From an uncultured Vampirovibrio sp. (GTDB taxonomy: Bacteria > Cyanobacteriota > Vampirovibrionia > Gastranaerophilales > Gastranaerophilaceae), in contig CAJTLG010000006.1 of NCBI GenBank assembly GCA_910577395.1, positions 1-33,800 on the forward strand: a DNA stretch of 33,800 nucleotides, read 5' to 3'. The notes under the pieces are model-generated. The model did no database searches. It worked only from the letters and a program-made list of their open reading frames with translations, and had not been told where the DNA came from. Shown in pieces: positions 15,207 to 24,361 of this stretch (the stretch's first letter is position 1; each line of letters opens with the position of its first letter). Position numbers and translations under genes: made by a program.

Positions 15207-15240
15207 TAAAATCCCTATTCATTTAGAATAGGGATTTTAT
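15206..15240. terminator. Bidirectional Rho-independent terminator
   Basis: A perfect 15-bp stem (15206-15220 with 15226-15240) has a 5-nt loop ATTTA and AT-rich arms. It lies exactly between two convergent genes (end at 15206 on plus, end at 15250 on minus) and serves both. Confidence 0.9.
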
Positions 15241-15249
15241 TTATTTACT

Positions 15250-16527
15250 CTAAAATTTATATTCACTTGGCTGAACAGTATTTGGTGCCTGGGCCAATTT
15301 TTCTAGCCCTTTTTCCATAAGTTTTGCCTCTTTTTTCTGCAATTCATCACTTGCTGTCACTATGTCGCGCCCGATATGTTCCATAATAAGAACGATGCTC
15401 TGTTCGGTCGGTGCACCATCAGCACCCAATGTTTCTTGAACATCATAACTTTCCCAATCATCAGGAAGCTTGTTAATGGTTGTATAGCCCATTTTATCTT
15501 CTCCGTCCATACGTTTATCAATCTCATTTTCAAGAATATTTTGAACGTATTCTTTTTGACTTTTGAATGTACAGGGCATATACACTTTATCGCCGATGAT
15601 TTCTTCTGCGTCACGTTTTTCAAACTTCCTTAAAAGTTTATTTGCAATATGCAAATGCTCAACTTCATGCAGCATAAACTCTTCCCAAATAGATTTTAGC
15701 CTTTCGTCGGTTTCATCCTGCATACAGTTATAATAATTGCAAATTTCACAATACTCATGAAGTACAAGCTTTTCCCATATTGTTTCAGTTGGGTCAATAA
15801 GGCTTTCATACATAGTAACGTGTTCTTCTTCAACATCTTTTATTTCAGCATATGTACGCCTTAAAACATCATTGCCATACATAAACCCATGTTCTGCATA
15901 AAAATTATGCGTTTGCTGTTCACCTGCAACAAGCGTTAAAATGTTTACCTTTGTCTGCGGACTTGCAGTTTCTTTATTATAAGATTTTCTAAGCCTCATA
16001 GAGCTTGGATTGTGGTGATTTTGTGTAGGGCGACCCGGGAATACATCTGTTTGCCCTTGAAGAATATTATCGGGCATTTCGCCTTCAATCATATAATACC
16101 ATTGAGAGTATCTGTAAAGGTGGTCAAAATCTTCCAATAACCCAAAATTGAATGTTTCTCTTACATAGTCATCCGGCTCATTTTGAGCAAGCCAACTTGT
16201 TAAATCAACCGCAACCTGTTCGTATCCTAATGTTGATTCGAGCACACTCTGGCAGGCAGGAATAAGCCAATTCACCGTAGTTTGATGCATATCTTCAATA
16301 CGCCTTGTAGAGCCTATAATTTTATTTGTTTCAACATCATCTAACAATCTTGACAGATTGTGTTTAAAATTCCAAGCTTCAACTTCAATGCCGTTCATTA
16401 AAATTTGTCTTGTTCTTGAATAGCAATCTACAAATGCTTTATTATAGGGCCTTTTTGCTATTTCATGCCAGGTTCTCATCTGTTTTTCTACAGGAATACC
16501 TTTTTCCTTTAAAGGGTTAAAACTCAT
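15250..16527 (-). CDS. Ferritin-like di-iron-type protein, possibly with two domains
   Basis: This 425-aa soluble protein is dense in Glu-His pairs arranged as in ferritin-like four-helix bundles: G-E-Q-Q-T-H (E203), D-V-E-E-E-H (233-236), W-E-K-L-V-L-H-E (252-258) and W-E-E-F-M-L-H-E-V-E-H (282-291). These fit the E-x6-Y and E-x-x-H patterns of carboxylate di-iron sites. The N-terminal half has a similar set (R-E-T-F, E132, H136), so it may hold a second, weaker bundle. I do not recognise a named family, and oxidase, rubrerythrin-like or storage roles are equally open. An AAGGAGAT Shine-Dalgarno precedes the ATG at 16527; a TATAAT -10 (16561-16556) gives it its own promoter after the efflux-operon terminator. 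In an anaerobe, oxygen or peroxide defence would be plausible. Confidence 0.72.
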   Translation of the reverse strand: MSFNPLKEKGIPVEKQMRTWHEIAKRPYNKAFVDCYSRTRQILMNGIEVEAWNFKHNLSRLLDDVETNKIIGSTRRIEDMHQTTVNWLIPACQSVLESTLGYEQVAVDLTSWLAQNEPDDYVRETFNFGLLEDFDHLYRYSQWYYMIEGEMPDNILQGQTDVFPGRPTQNHHNPSSMRLRKSYNKETASPQTKVNILTLVAGEQQTHNFYAEHGFMYGNDVLRRTYAEIKDVEEEHVTMYESLIDPTETIWEKLVLHEYCEICNYYNCMQDETDERLKSIWEEFMLHEVEHLHIANKLLRKFEKRDAEEIIGDKVYMPCTFKSQKEYVQNILENEIDKRMDGEDKMGYTTINKLPDDWESYDVQETLGADGAPTEQSIVLIMEHIGRDIVTASDELQKKEAKLMEKGLEKLAQAPNTVQPSEYKF

Positions 16528-16555
16528 ATAAATCTCCTTTTACTTTACGTTGAAG

Positions 16556-16561
16556 ATTATA
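16556..16561 (-). promoter_or_regulatory. -10 box of the ferritin-like gene
   Basis: TATAAT on the minus strand lies 28 nt before the ATG, just beyond the upstream terminator. The -35 position holds only a T-run, so the promoter is partial. It fits a separate unit with a short leader and strong SD. Confidence 0.45.
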
Positions 16562-16577
16562 TGCAAAATTACAATAT

Positions 16578-16611
16578 AAAAAACCCCGCCTGTGATATTA
16601 GCAAGGACGGG
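16578..16611 (-). terminator. Rho-independent terminator of the efflux operon
   Basis: Minus strand: CCCGTCCT (16611-16604) pairs with AGGCGGG (16591-16585) with one bulged base, then a run of six T (16583-16578). It follows the TolC-like gene by 21 nt and separates it from the ferritin-like gene. Confidence 0.82.
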
Positions 16612-16632
16612 AATATTCTTTTAATCCGAAAA

Positions 16633-18417
16633 CTATATTTCAATATTTTCTGAATTTTCATCTTCAGGTTTTATTGTCTGCCCAATAGCCTTTTCAAGCT
16701 GAGCCTTTGCACTGTTATATGCATACAAAGCACTTATATAAGCAAGTTTTGCGTTTGCATACTGCACCTGTGCATCCCTTAATTCTATAGCATCACAAAC
16801 ACCGACCCTATAGCGTCCTTGGGATAATTCGTAGCTTTCTTTAGCTTCTTTTACGGTGAGTTTTGTAGAAGGTATACGTTCTTTGGCATCTACCAGGCTT
16901 ACATAAGCCTGCTGAATTTCATAATAAATATCATTAACATTTGATTTAGCATTGTGCTTTTCCTCTTCATACAATGCTTTTGCCTGAACAATCTGATTTC
17001 TGATTAAAAGAGGGTTGATAATTGGAAATTCCAGATAACCGCCCGCATCATACCAGTTTGTTTCAGTAAAACTATCTCTGCCGCCTTTTGACCAATTACC
17101 CCTGAATTCAAGGTTTGGAAAATAGGATTTTTTAGCCAATTTCACATATTGATTAGCTTGCTCAATTTCAAGCATATTAATCTTTAAATCCGGCCTGTTG
17201 GCATTAGCAATTTCAACCGCCTCTTTCATTGAAATATTTGTATTTTGAAACGGAATAGATGTATCCACAACATATGGCGGTACAAACGGCAGACCCATTG
17301 CATTATTTAATTTTGAAACAGCTATATCAACACTGTTTGTAGCCTCAATCATATTAGTTTTGGCATCCGCAAGATTGGCTGACGCTATGGTGACATCCAC
17401 TTTTGGTTTTGTGCCCACCTGATAAAACGCATTTGCCTGATTATACATTTGTGTATACTGTTCAACGGTTTCAAGCGCCACTTGTTTTTTTGCAATAGCA
17501 TAAAGTAAATTATAATAACTGTCTTTAACCGAACAAATTACATCATTTACAACGGATTCAATATGTGTTTTTGATGCCTCCCAAGCCAGTTTATCAATAG
17601 TATATTGGTTTTGGGCAACACCAAAATCATATACAAGCTGCGAAACACCTATTGTTCCAAGCAAATATTTAGTATAAGCATCAGAGTTGATTCCCCTTAC
17701 TCCGCTTGTATCGGGCTTGATTCTTGAAATACCAAGGTTAATATTAACCCTTGTACCATAATAAGATGACAGATTGACATTTTTCTGGGCTTTTTGTGCT
17801 GAGGCTTTTGCATATGCAGCTTTAATTTTAGGATGATTGATAAGAGCAAGTTCTAAGCAATCCGCAAGGTTAAATTCAAGAGTTTTTTGAACAGAGCCTG
17901 TTATAGTCGTACTTCTGTCATCCATATTTCCAACCGGCATATACCCGTCTGTCGGAATAAAGTAATCTTTGTATTCTTCTTTTTTCTTTTCAATCCTTTT
18001 TAATTCTCTTGCACTGATTTCATTTTTCTTTTCAGCTTTTTTATCAGGATTTTTATCCTTGGAATTTTTATCTTCTTTATCAGTATTTTTATTTACGGCA
18101 GCTTGTGTCTTACTATCCTGCTTTGCCGCTTTTTGCGCTTCTTTTTGCGCCTCTCTTGCAAGCCTTTTTTCCTCTCTTATTTTTTTATTAAGAGCTTTTT
18201 TGTCAGCATTTTTATCTGCAACATTAACCGTATTATCTTTATTAACAGGTTTAACCGCATCCGGCTTTACAATTTTATCTTTAACAGCCCTGCCCGCGGT
18301 TTCATTTCTGATTTCACTGCTTGGCAAAAGCTCCGGAAAACTTTCAACTGCAATAGCCGAACCCCTGAAAGATAATATAAATGCCAATATTAATAAAGAA
18401 AAATATAATCTATTCAT
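16633..18417 (-). CDS. TolC-family outer-membrane efflux protein with a long charged N-terminal linker
   Basis: The 594-aa product starts with a signal peptide (cleavage near S-A-I-A, residue 23). From about 180 onward it has two TolC repeat domains with L-A-D-C-L-E-L-A-L and K-E-A-V-E-I-A-N-A-N-R-P-D-L motifs, each followed by long helices, and a QGRYRVGV motif near the end. It should form the trimeric outer-membrane duct. Unusual is a Lys/Ala/Glu/Asp-rich stretch (about 45-150), far beyond the usual start of TolC, probably a disordered or coiled periplasmic spacer. Its start overlaps the end of the RND gene by 8 nt, giving a three-gene export operon (MFP, RND, TolC). A terminator follows. 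Confidence 0.92.
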   Translation of the reverse strand: MNRLYFSLLILAFILSFRGSAIAVESFPELLPSSEIRNETAGRAVKDKIVKPDAVKPVNKDNTVNVADKNADKKALNKKIREEKRLAREAQKEAQKAAKQDSKTQAAVNKNTDKEDKNSKDKNPDKKAEKKNEISARELKRIEKKKEEYKDYFIPTDGYMPVGNMDDRSTTITGSVQKTLEFNLADCLELALINHPKIKAAYAKASAQKAQKNVNLSSYYGTRVNINLGISRIKPDTSGVRGINSDAYTKYLLGTIGVSQLVYDFGVAQNQYTIDKLAWEASKTHIESVVNDVICSVKDSYYNLLYAIAKKQVALETVEQYTQMYNQANAFYQVGTKPKVDVTIASANLADAKTNMIEATNSVDIAVSKLNNAMGLPFVPPYVVDTSIPFQNTNISMKEAVEIANANRPDLKINMLEIEQANQYVKLAKKSYFPNLEFRGNWSKGGRDSFTETNWYDAGGYLEFPIINPLLIRNQIVQAKALYEEEKHNAKSNVNDIYYEIQQAYVSLVDAKERIPSTKLTVKEAKESYELSQGRYRVGVCDAIELRDAQVQYANAKLAYISALYAYNSAKAQLEKAIGQTIKPEDENSENIEI

Positions 18418-21400
18418 TTTCTCTTATTTCCTCAATGTGTCTTTGTTTTCTTAAGTCGCTGTCTTTTTTGGCTTTTTCCCTTCGATTTTGAATATGCGCA
18501 TAAAACGCAGGAACCAAAATTGCACCAACTGTTACCGCAATAATCATACCGCCAAACACTGCAGTACCAAGCGACCTTCTTGATTCGGCACCGGAACCGA
18601 CCGCAAACACAAGCGGCACCATACCAAGAATAAATGCTATACCTGTCATCATAACCGCTCTGAACCTTATATCTGCAGCCTCCATTGCAGCTTCGTAAAC
18701 AGTTTTATTTTCATCCTCGCGTGCAACCTTTGCAAATTCAACAATCAAAATTGCTTGTTTTGCAGCAAGACCAATTAACATTATAAGCCCGATTTGCGCA
18801 TAAATATCAAGTTGGTTTCCTGTAACATACTGAAGGAATAATGCACCAAGCATAGCAATAGGAGTAATCAGCATAACGCCTATAGGAAGCATCCAGCTTT
18901 CATACAATGCAACAAGGAATAAGTACACAAACACCAATGACATCACAAGAACACTTGCGGTCTGCCCCGTGGATTCAATTTCCTGCAATGTTGTACCGGA
19001 CCATGCATAGCCAAGATCTGAACTAAGCTCTTTTGAAAGTCTGTCCATTTCATTAATGGCATCACCGGAAGATTGCCCCTCAGCAGGGCTACCCTGTATT
19101 TGAATTGAATTATACATATTAAATCTGGTAACACTATAAGGGCCCGTTACGGGTGTTATATTGATAACGGAGCTTAACGGCGCCGATGTTCCGCTGTTTG
19201 TTTTAATATAAACTTTGTCCATATCTGAAGGAACGCCTCTAAATGGTTCATCAGCCTGCATCATTACCCTGAATACACGACCTTTAAGGTTAAAGTCGTT
19301 AATATAATAACTTCCAAATTGTGACGATAGGGCGGCAGCCACCTCAGTTTCAGATATATTTTGAGCCTTGAGTCTCGGGTAATCTATATCAATTAAGAAC
19401 TGCGGAATATTCGCATTAAACTGCGTATAAACACTTGTCAGCTTAGGGCTTTGATTTGCCCTTGCAATCATTTTCATTGCTTCGCCGTATAATTCCTGCG
19501 CAGTCCTGTTGCCTTTATCAAGGAACTGATACTCAAAACCGCCAAACATACTCATACCGGAAATTGCAGGCGGTACGAATGTTACAATCCTTGCATTCTT
19601 ATATTGTGAAGTTATGCCGTTGATGTTGCGTTTATAATCAGCAAGTTTCACCCCGGAGGTCATTTTTTCTTCCTTACTCATAAAGAGTTTTTTAAAGAAC
19701 CCCGGTGCCTCTTCTTTTCTTTCATGGTGAGATTTTAAAACGGTAAATATCATTGCCGTATTGTCGCCGCTCATACCTACAATAGCACCTATTTGTTTGA
19801 TACCCGGCAATTTCATAAATTTATCTTCAATCTCTGAAGATACAAGTGAAGTCTGTGCCAAAGACGTACCGTCTTTCATTATGATATTTGTTAAAAGAAA
19901 ACTCATATCAGATTCAGGCAAAAAGCCTGTAGGAATAAGCCTAAACAACCCTAGTAATGCAAGCACCAAAAGGGCGTATGTAACAAGCGTATTTTTACCG
20001 CTCCTTATAAAGTTATCGGACCCGATGAGGTAGAATTTTTTAACCCTGTCAAAAAACCTGTTATATTTTTTAATACAAATTTCCCATGCTGTTGCCAAAA
20101 ATTCTCCCCAAGCGCGGATTTTTTGTTTTGTGGTAACCGGATGTTTTCTTGACCAGTAACCGTTATATAATTCTCTGAATTTTTCATAAAAAGTTCTGTG
20201 CGGCATTTCCTCTTTACTTCTTAAAATAGTAGCGCAAAGCGCAGGAGCCAAAGTAAGAGCAACCACAACAGAAAAACCGATTGATGCGGCAATTGTTACA
20301 GCAAACTGCTGATACATCTTTCCTGAAATACCTGAAATAAAGCAGCAGGGGACAAACACAGCCATTAACACAAGAGATGTTGCAACAACAGCACCCGTTA
20401 TCTCATCCATTGAGATAAGGGTAGCCTCTCTGGGGGTTTTCCCGGCCTCAATGTGTCTTTGTACGTTTTCAACCACAACAATGCTATCATCCACTACCGT
20501 ACCAACGGCAAGTACAAAACCAAATAATGTAAGCGTATTTATTGAAAAACCGCAAATAGCAAATATTCCAAGTGTACCAAGTAATGATACGGGAATGGAT
20601 ACAAACGGCACGATTGAAGCTCTCCAGTCCCCAAGGAACAGATAAACTACAAGAGTAACCAAAATTACTGCTAGAACAATTGCTTTTACAACCTCTTCAA
20701 GAGATTCTTTAATGGTTTCCGTTGTATCATGTAAAACTCTGTAAGTTATACCGTCAGGAAAACTTTGTGACATCTCTTCCATTAATTTATTACAATCGTT
20801 TGCAACCTGGATAGCATTGGCATCAGACAATTGCATAACAGAAAGCACTGCCATTTCGGTACCATCTAAACGGCCAAGGCTTGAATATCTTTCCCCCGCA
20901 AGCTCTACACGTGCAACATCCTGCACTTTAATCGTTGAACCGTCAGGGTTTGACCTTACTATAATATTGGCAAATTCCTCAGGTGTAGTAAGCCTGCCCT
21001 TAGTTTTTAAGGTAATCTTCATCTGATGTTTGTTTACAAGAGGCTCTGCACCGATATCTCCTGCAGGTATCTGCGTATTTTGCCCGGATACGGCATTTTG
21101 AATTTCAAGCGGCGAAACATTCAAAGCAGCCATTTTATTAGCATCCAACCAAATTCTTATAGAATAATCCCTTGCACCATATACGGCAACTTCACCGACA
21201 CCGTTAACACGGGCAAGTTCATCTTTTAGATAAATTGAAGCATAGTTACTAACTTCCACCTGGTCTTTTGAGCCGTCAGAAGAATATATTGCATACATTA
21301 CAAGTCCCGCACCCTGTGTTGACCTTTTTGTGGTAAGGCCGTACCTTTGTACATCGCTTGGCAGCCTCGGGGTTGCAAGCGAAACCCTGTTTTGCACATT

Positions 21401-21715
21401 TACAAGAGCCATATCAGGGTCAGTCCCTGTTTTAAAATAAACATTGAGCTGATAGGTACCGTTGCTTGAAGTGGATGTCATATATAACATATCCTCAACA
21501 CCGTTTACCTGTGCCTCAATCGGTTGTGCAACAGTAGATTCAACAACCTCTGAGCTTGCACCTGAATATGTAGCAGATACTACAACCTGCGGAGGTGTAA
21601 TATCCGGATATTCTTCTAAGGGAAGTACCTTAAGGCAAATGAGCCCCACAAGAACTATAACAAGCGATAATACTATTGCAAATCTTGGTCTGTCTATGAA
21701 AAATTTTGAAAACAT
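18410..21715 (-). CDS. RND efflux pump inner-membrane transporter (HAE1/AcrB family)
   Basis: This 1101-aa proton-driven exporter has the N-terminal FIDRPRFA motif, the TM4 proton-relay pair D409-D410 in V-V-D-D-S-I-V-V-V-E-N, the TM10 Lys in G-L-A-A-K-Q-A-I-L-I-V-E-F, and the porter-domain repeats of AcrB-like pumps. It probably exports amphiphilic drugs, bile salts or lipids. It is about 50 aa longer than typical: the cytoplasmic loop after TM6 (about 500-570) is longer, and a charged insert (about 663-690) enters the second periplasmic region. It starts 3 nt after the MFP stop and overlaps the tolC-like gene, so stoichiometric expression is expected. All key residues are present. Confidence 0.95.
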   Translation of the reverse strand: MFSKFFIDRPRFAIVLSLVIVLVGLICLKVLPLEEYPDITPPQVVVSATYSGASSEVVESTVAQPIEAQVNGVEDMLYMTSTSSNGTYQLNVYFKTGTDPDMALVNVQNRVSLATPRLPSDVQRYGLTTKRSTQGAGLVMYAIYSSDGSKDQVEVSNYASIYLKDELARVNGVGEVAVYGARDYSIRIWLDANKMAALNVSPLEIQNAVSGQNTQIPAGDIGAEPLVNKHQMKITLKTKGRLTTPEEFANIIVRSNPDGSTIKVQDVARVELAGERYSSLGRLDGTEMAVLSVMQLSDANAIQVANDCNKLMEEMSQSFPDGITYRVLHDTTETIKESLEEVVKAIVLAVILVTLVVYLFLGDWRASIVPFVSIPVSLLGTLGIFAICGFSINTLTLFGFVLAVGTVVDDSIVVVENVQRHIEAGKTPREATLISMDEITGAVVATSLVLMAVFVPCCFISGISGKMYQQFAVTIAASIGFSVVVALTLAPALCATILRSKEEMPHRTFYEKFRELYNGYWSRKHPVTTKQKIRAWGEFLATAWEICIKKYNRFFDRVKKFYLIGSDNFIRSGKNTLVTYALLVLALLGLFRLIPTGFLPESDMSFLLTNIIMKDGTSLAQTSLVSSEIEDKFMKLPGIKQIGAIVGMSGDNTAMIFTVLKSHHERKEEAPGFFKKLFMSKEEKMTSGVKLADYKRNINGITSQYKNARIVTFVPPAISGMSMFGGFEYQFLDKGNRTAQELYGEAMKMIARANQSPKLTSVYTQFNANIPQFLIDIDYPRLKAQNISETEVAAALSSQFGSYYINDFNLKGRVFRVMMQADEPFRGVPSDMDKVYIKTNSGTSAPLSSVINITPVTGPYSVTRFNMYNSIQIQGSPAEGQSSGDAINEMDRLSKELSSDLGYAWSGTTLQEIESTGQTASVLVMSLVFVYLFLVALYESWMLPIGVMLITPIAMLGALFLQYVTGNQLDIYAQIGLIMLIGLAAKQAILIVEFAKVAREDENKTVYEAAMEAADIRFRAVMMTGIAFILGMVPLVFAVGSGAESRRSLGTAVFGGMIIAVTVGAILVPAFYAHIQNRREKAKKDSDLRKQRHIEEIRENE

Positions 21716-21718
21716 ATT

Positions 21719-22900
21719 TTATTCTTCCTTAGGCTCTTCCTGCTGCTGAAGTTTAGCCTTCATTTCTTCATCACTCATAATCTTAACCTTGGCACCTGCA
21801 CGAACCTGGATAACGCCATAGTTAATAAACTTATCTCCGGGGTTTAAACCTTCTTTAACTACAAAATTATCCCCGTCCTCACCTTCGGTTGTAATATACA
21901 CAGGAACAGCATTGTTTTCCCCATCCACCGTATAAACATATCTCCCCGTAGAATCCTGCAATACGGCAGATTGCGGTACAACTGGTTTTTTATGTTTTGT
22001 ATTTGAAAAAATTCTAACCTTTACAAAATCCCCTGGCACAAGAACACCTTCAGGGTTTTTAAATGTCGCCCTTAAAGCAATTGACCCAGTGGTTTGTGAG
22101 ATTTCATTTCCAAAGAAATCCTCATCTCCGTCATATTTATAAACAGTGCCGTCAGGAAGTGTCAATTGCACTCTGATAGGCTCATTTTGCTGAACTGTAG
22201 GAAGTATAGTATCATTTCTCAACTGATTAAACTGTTTAGAATCAAGAGAATAATTAACATATATAGGGTCAACACTTACAACACGCACAAGGGAGCCGGT
22301 CTGTGCTGTAATATAGTTTCCTTCGGTTACATTAACCATACCTATTCTGCCAGATACCGGAGAAACAACCTTTGTATAAGACAAAAGCCTTTTAGCATCA
22401 CTTAATTCCGCACTTGCAGACTTGATATTTGCAATGGCAACATTTCTGTCCGCTAAATTCTGGTCATATGTTGATTTTGCAATATAATCATTTGCAACAA
22501 GTTCTTTCGCCCTTTCATAATCTTTCTGTGCTCTTTCAGCCACTGCGCGCGCATTTTGTAAATTTGCCGCAGCCTTATTTACGGCAATAGAATATGTATT
22601 TGGGTCAATAGTAAACAGTACCTGTCCTTTTTTAACAAAATCGCCTTCGGTAAAATGTTTTCTTTCAAGCGTGCCTGAAACTTTTGCCACAACATCCACA
22701 CTGTATTTGGCTGTTATTCTGCCTGAAGCTTCAATAGAATTTGCAATTTCCGCCTCTTCTACAGTTCCCAGTGCAACCATAGGCATCATGGATGCTGCCT
22801 TTTGTTTGGCACTCATATTTTCTGCAAATTTTACATATCCAAATCTTGCAACCACAAAAAATACAGCTACAAGTATTACTATGCCGACTTTACTCTTCAT
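21719..22900 (-). CDS. Periplasmic adaptor (membrane fusion protein) of an RND efflux pump
   Basis: This 393-aa MFP/AcrA-like protein has an N-terminal membrane anchor (residues 4-22), the lipoyl half-motif G-R-I-T-A-K with D-V-V-A-K-V-S-G, an alpha-helical hairpin (about 75-150), the second lipoyl half V-V-S-P-V-S-G-R-I-G, and beta-barrel and C-terminal membrane-proximal domains. It links the RND pump to the TolC duct. The frame opens at a TTG at 22912, but that region is the GAGGAG Shine-Dalgarno (22910-22905); ATG 22900, 4 nt later, begins M-K-S-K. It is first in the operon, with an extended -10 promoter upstream. Confidence 0.93.
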   Translation of the reverse strand: MKSKVGIVILVAVFFVVARFGYVKFAENMSAKQKAASMMPMVALGTVEEAEIANSIEASGRITAKYSVDVVAKVSGTLERKHFTEGDFVKKGQVLFTIDPNTYSIAVNKAAANLQNARAVAERAQKDYERAKELVANDYIAKSTYDQNLADRNVAIANIKSASAELSDAKRLLSYTKVVSPVSGRIGMVNVTEGNYITAQTGSLVRVVSVDPIYVNYSLDSKQFNQLRNDTILPTVQQNEPIRVQLTLPDGTVYKYDGDEDFFGNEISQTTGSIALRATFKNPEGVLVPGDFVKVRIFSNTKHKKPVVPQSAVLQDSTGRYVYTVDGENNAVPVYITTEGEDGDNFVVKEGLNPGDKFINYGVIQVRAGAKVKIMSDEEMKAKLQQQEEPKEE

Positions 22901-22942
22901 ATGGCTCCTCAAAAAAATACTAATTATTCTCCTACATTAAAT

Positions 22943-22970
22943 AGTGTAACATTAACACAAACAAAATCAA
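22943..22970 (-). promoter_or_regulatory. Promoter of the RND efflux operon
   Basis: Minus strand: TTGATT (22970-22965), 16 nt, then TACACT (22948-22943) preceded by TGT, an extended -10. The -10 overlaps a TGTAACA/TGTTACA motif (complementary strands) also seen at 6140 and 8274-8291, so a repressor could mask it. Confidence 0.5.
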
Positions 22971-23106
22971 TATTTTGCGAGATTTTTGTTACCTGAAAGT
23001 ATTACGTTTCGAGCGTTTTTATGCCCCAAAAGCAGGTGGTTATTTTAAATAAAAAATTTATAATTCATTAAAGATAGCGAGAGTGATAAAAAAGAGCGGA
23101 ATACGT

Positions 23107-23271
23107 ATGAACATTAAAGAATTTTTAAAAGAAATAAAAGAAAAAATAAATCATTACGATAAAAAGGCAAAAAATCCCTTTTTAGAATATAATTATGCCC
23201 ATAACCCTTTTAGAAGCGCCATAAGCGATACATCCGTATGGGTCGAAAAGGTGGATGAAAAAAAATCCTAA
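23107..23271 (+). CDS. Small hypothetical protein
   Basis: This 54-aa peptide begins M-N-I-K-E-F-L-K-E-I-K-E-K, a charged amphipathic helix, followed by Asn/Tyr/Pro-rich segments (EYNYAHNPF). No family is recognised. A GTG at 23083 would extend it by 8 residues; ATG 23107 is more usual, though GAGCGGA upstream is only a modest ribosome-binding site. TATAAT at 23059-23064 could be its promoter. It overlaps the convergent ABC ATPase end by 4 nt. It is likely real because of its clean frame and codon style, but this is uncertain. Confidence 0.5.
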   Translation: MNIKEFLKEIKEKINHYDKKAKNPFLEYNYAHNPFRSAISDTSVWVEKVDEKKS

Positions 23272-24344
23272 ACTATCCTTTGTTTTGTATCAATATCAAA
23301 GAAATGAAAATCTGCAAAATCTGTTATAAAATCAGCCGTAGCGCCAATATTGACTTTATTATTAACCTTTGCCACAACATCTGTATTATCAAGCTTGAAG
23401 TGCACATTTTTCTCTGCACCGCCAGCTTCAATTCCATCAACATTAACATGCATTCTTATGCCCGTAGGAACAATGCTTTCCGTGAAATACGGGGTAAAAT
23501 TTTCGGGGCGTATACCAACAAGCACTTTTTTTCTGTCCCCTAAAATTTTCTTATTAAAATCGGAAAGGGTTACCATTACCCTGTCAAAACACAAGACATT
23601 ATCATTAATATTTGCAGGAATAAGGTTCATTGGTGAATTACCCATAAAGGTTGCAACAAAGGTATTTGCAGGATAATTAAAAATATCCTCGGGGCTTGCT
23701 GTTTGCTGAATTTTTCCTTCATTTAATATAACAATTTTATCACCCATTGTAAGCGCCTCTGTCTGGTCATGGGTAACATAGATGAAGGTTGTATCCAGCT
23801 TTTTATGTAATTTTTTAATTTCAGAGCGCATCTGAACCCTTAATTTTGCATCCAGGTTTGAAAGAGGCTCATCCATAAGAAAAACTTCAGGCTCCCTCAC
23901 TATTGCCCTGCCAAGCGCCACCCTCTGCCTTTGTCCGCCGGATAGTTCTTTTGGTTTTCTTTTTAAATAATTATCCAATCCTAAAATTTCAGAGGCATTC
24001 ATCACCTTTTCGTGTATGCGCTTTTTATCCGTTTTTCTAAGCTTTAAAGGGAATGCCATATTATCATAAACGCTCAAATGCGGGTATAGTGCATAGCTTT
24101 GGAATACAAAGGCAATATTTCTGTCCTTTGGCTGTACGTTATTTGAATATCTGCCGCCAATATAAAGACTGCCGCTATCCGGTGTTTCAAGGCCCGCAAT
24201 AATTCGAAGAAGCGTAGATTTCCCACAACCGGAGGCACCTACAAGTATACAAAACTCCTTATCTTCAATTGTCAGATTAATATCGGATAAGATATTTTTC
24301 TTATCAAACGACTTACAAATACCCTCTAATTCTACCTTTGACAC
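23268..24344 (-). CDS. ugpC: UgpC/MsmK-type ABC transporter ATP-binding protein
   Basis: This 358-aa ATPase has Walker A GASGCGKST, the family-typical F-Q-S-Y-A-L-Y-P-H Q-loop, signature LSGGQRQR, Walker B VFLMDEPLSNLD, the D-loop and H-loop (YVTHDQTEA), then a C-terminal TOBE/regulatory domain (about 240-358). The subgroup energises carbohydrate or glycerol-3-phosphate uptake and often serves several permeases. No permease or binding-protein gene is nearby, so it may be a shared ATPase. The start is GTG at 24344 with AGAGGT five nt before it. It lies 17 nt after a degenerate sensor-kinase gene on the same strand, so the two are probably co-transcribed, an unusual pairing. Confidence 0.92.
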   Translation of the reverse strand: MSKVELEGICKSFDKKNILSDINLTIEDKEFCILVGASGCGKSTLLRIIAGLETPDSGSLYIGGRYSNNVQPKDRNIAFVFQSYALYPHLSVYDNMAFPLKLRKTDKKRIHEKVMNASEILGLDNYLKRKPKELSGGQRQRVALGRAIVREPEVFLMDEPLSNLDAKLRVQMRSEIKKLHKKLDTTFIYVTHDQTEALTMGDKIVILNEGKIQQTASPEDIFNYPANTFVATFMGNSPMNLIPANINDNVLCFDRVMVTLSDFNKKILGDRKKVLVGIRPENFTPYFTESIVPTGIRMHVNVDGIEAGGAEKNVHFKLDNTDVVAKVNNKVNIGATADFITDFADFHFFDIDTKQRIV

Positions 24345-24361
24345 TTATTACCTCTTAAATT

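Noticed and set aside
17969..18454. 161-aa open frame on the plus strand, Phe/Leu/Ser-rich
   Set aside because: It is the antisense shadow of the Lys/Ala-rich spacer and start of the TolC-like gene; Lys and Glu codons read backwards as Phe and Leu/Ser. No SD and no promoter.
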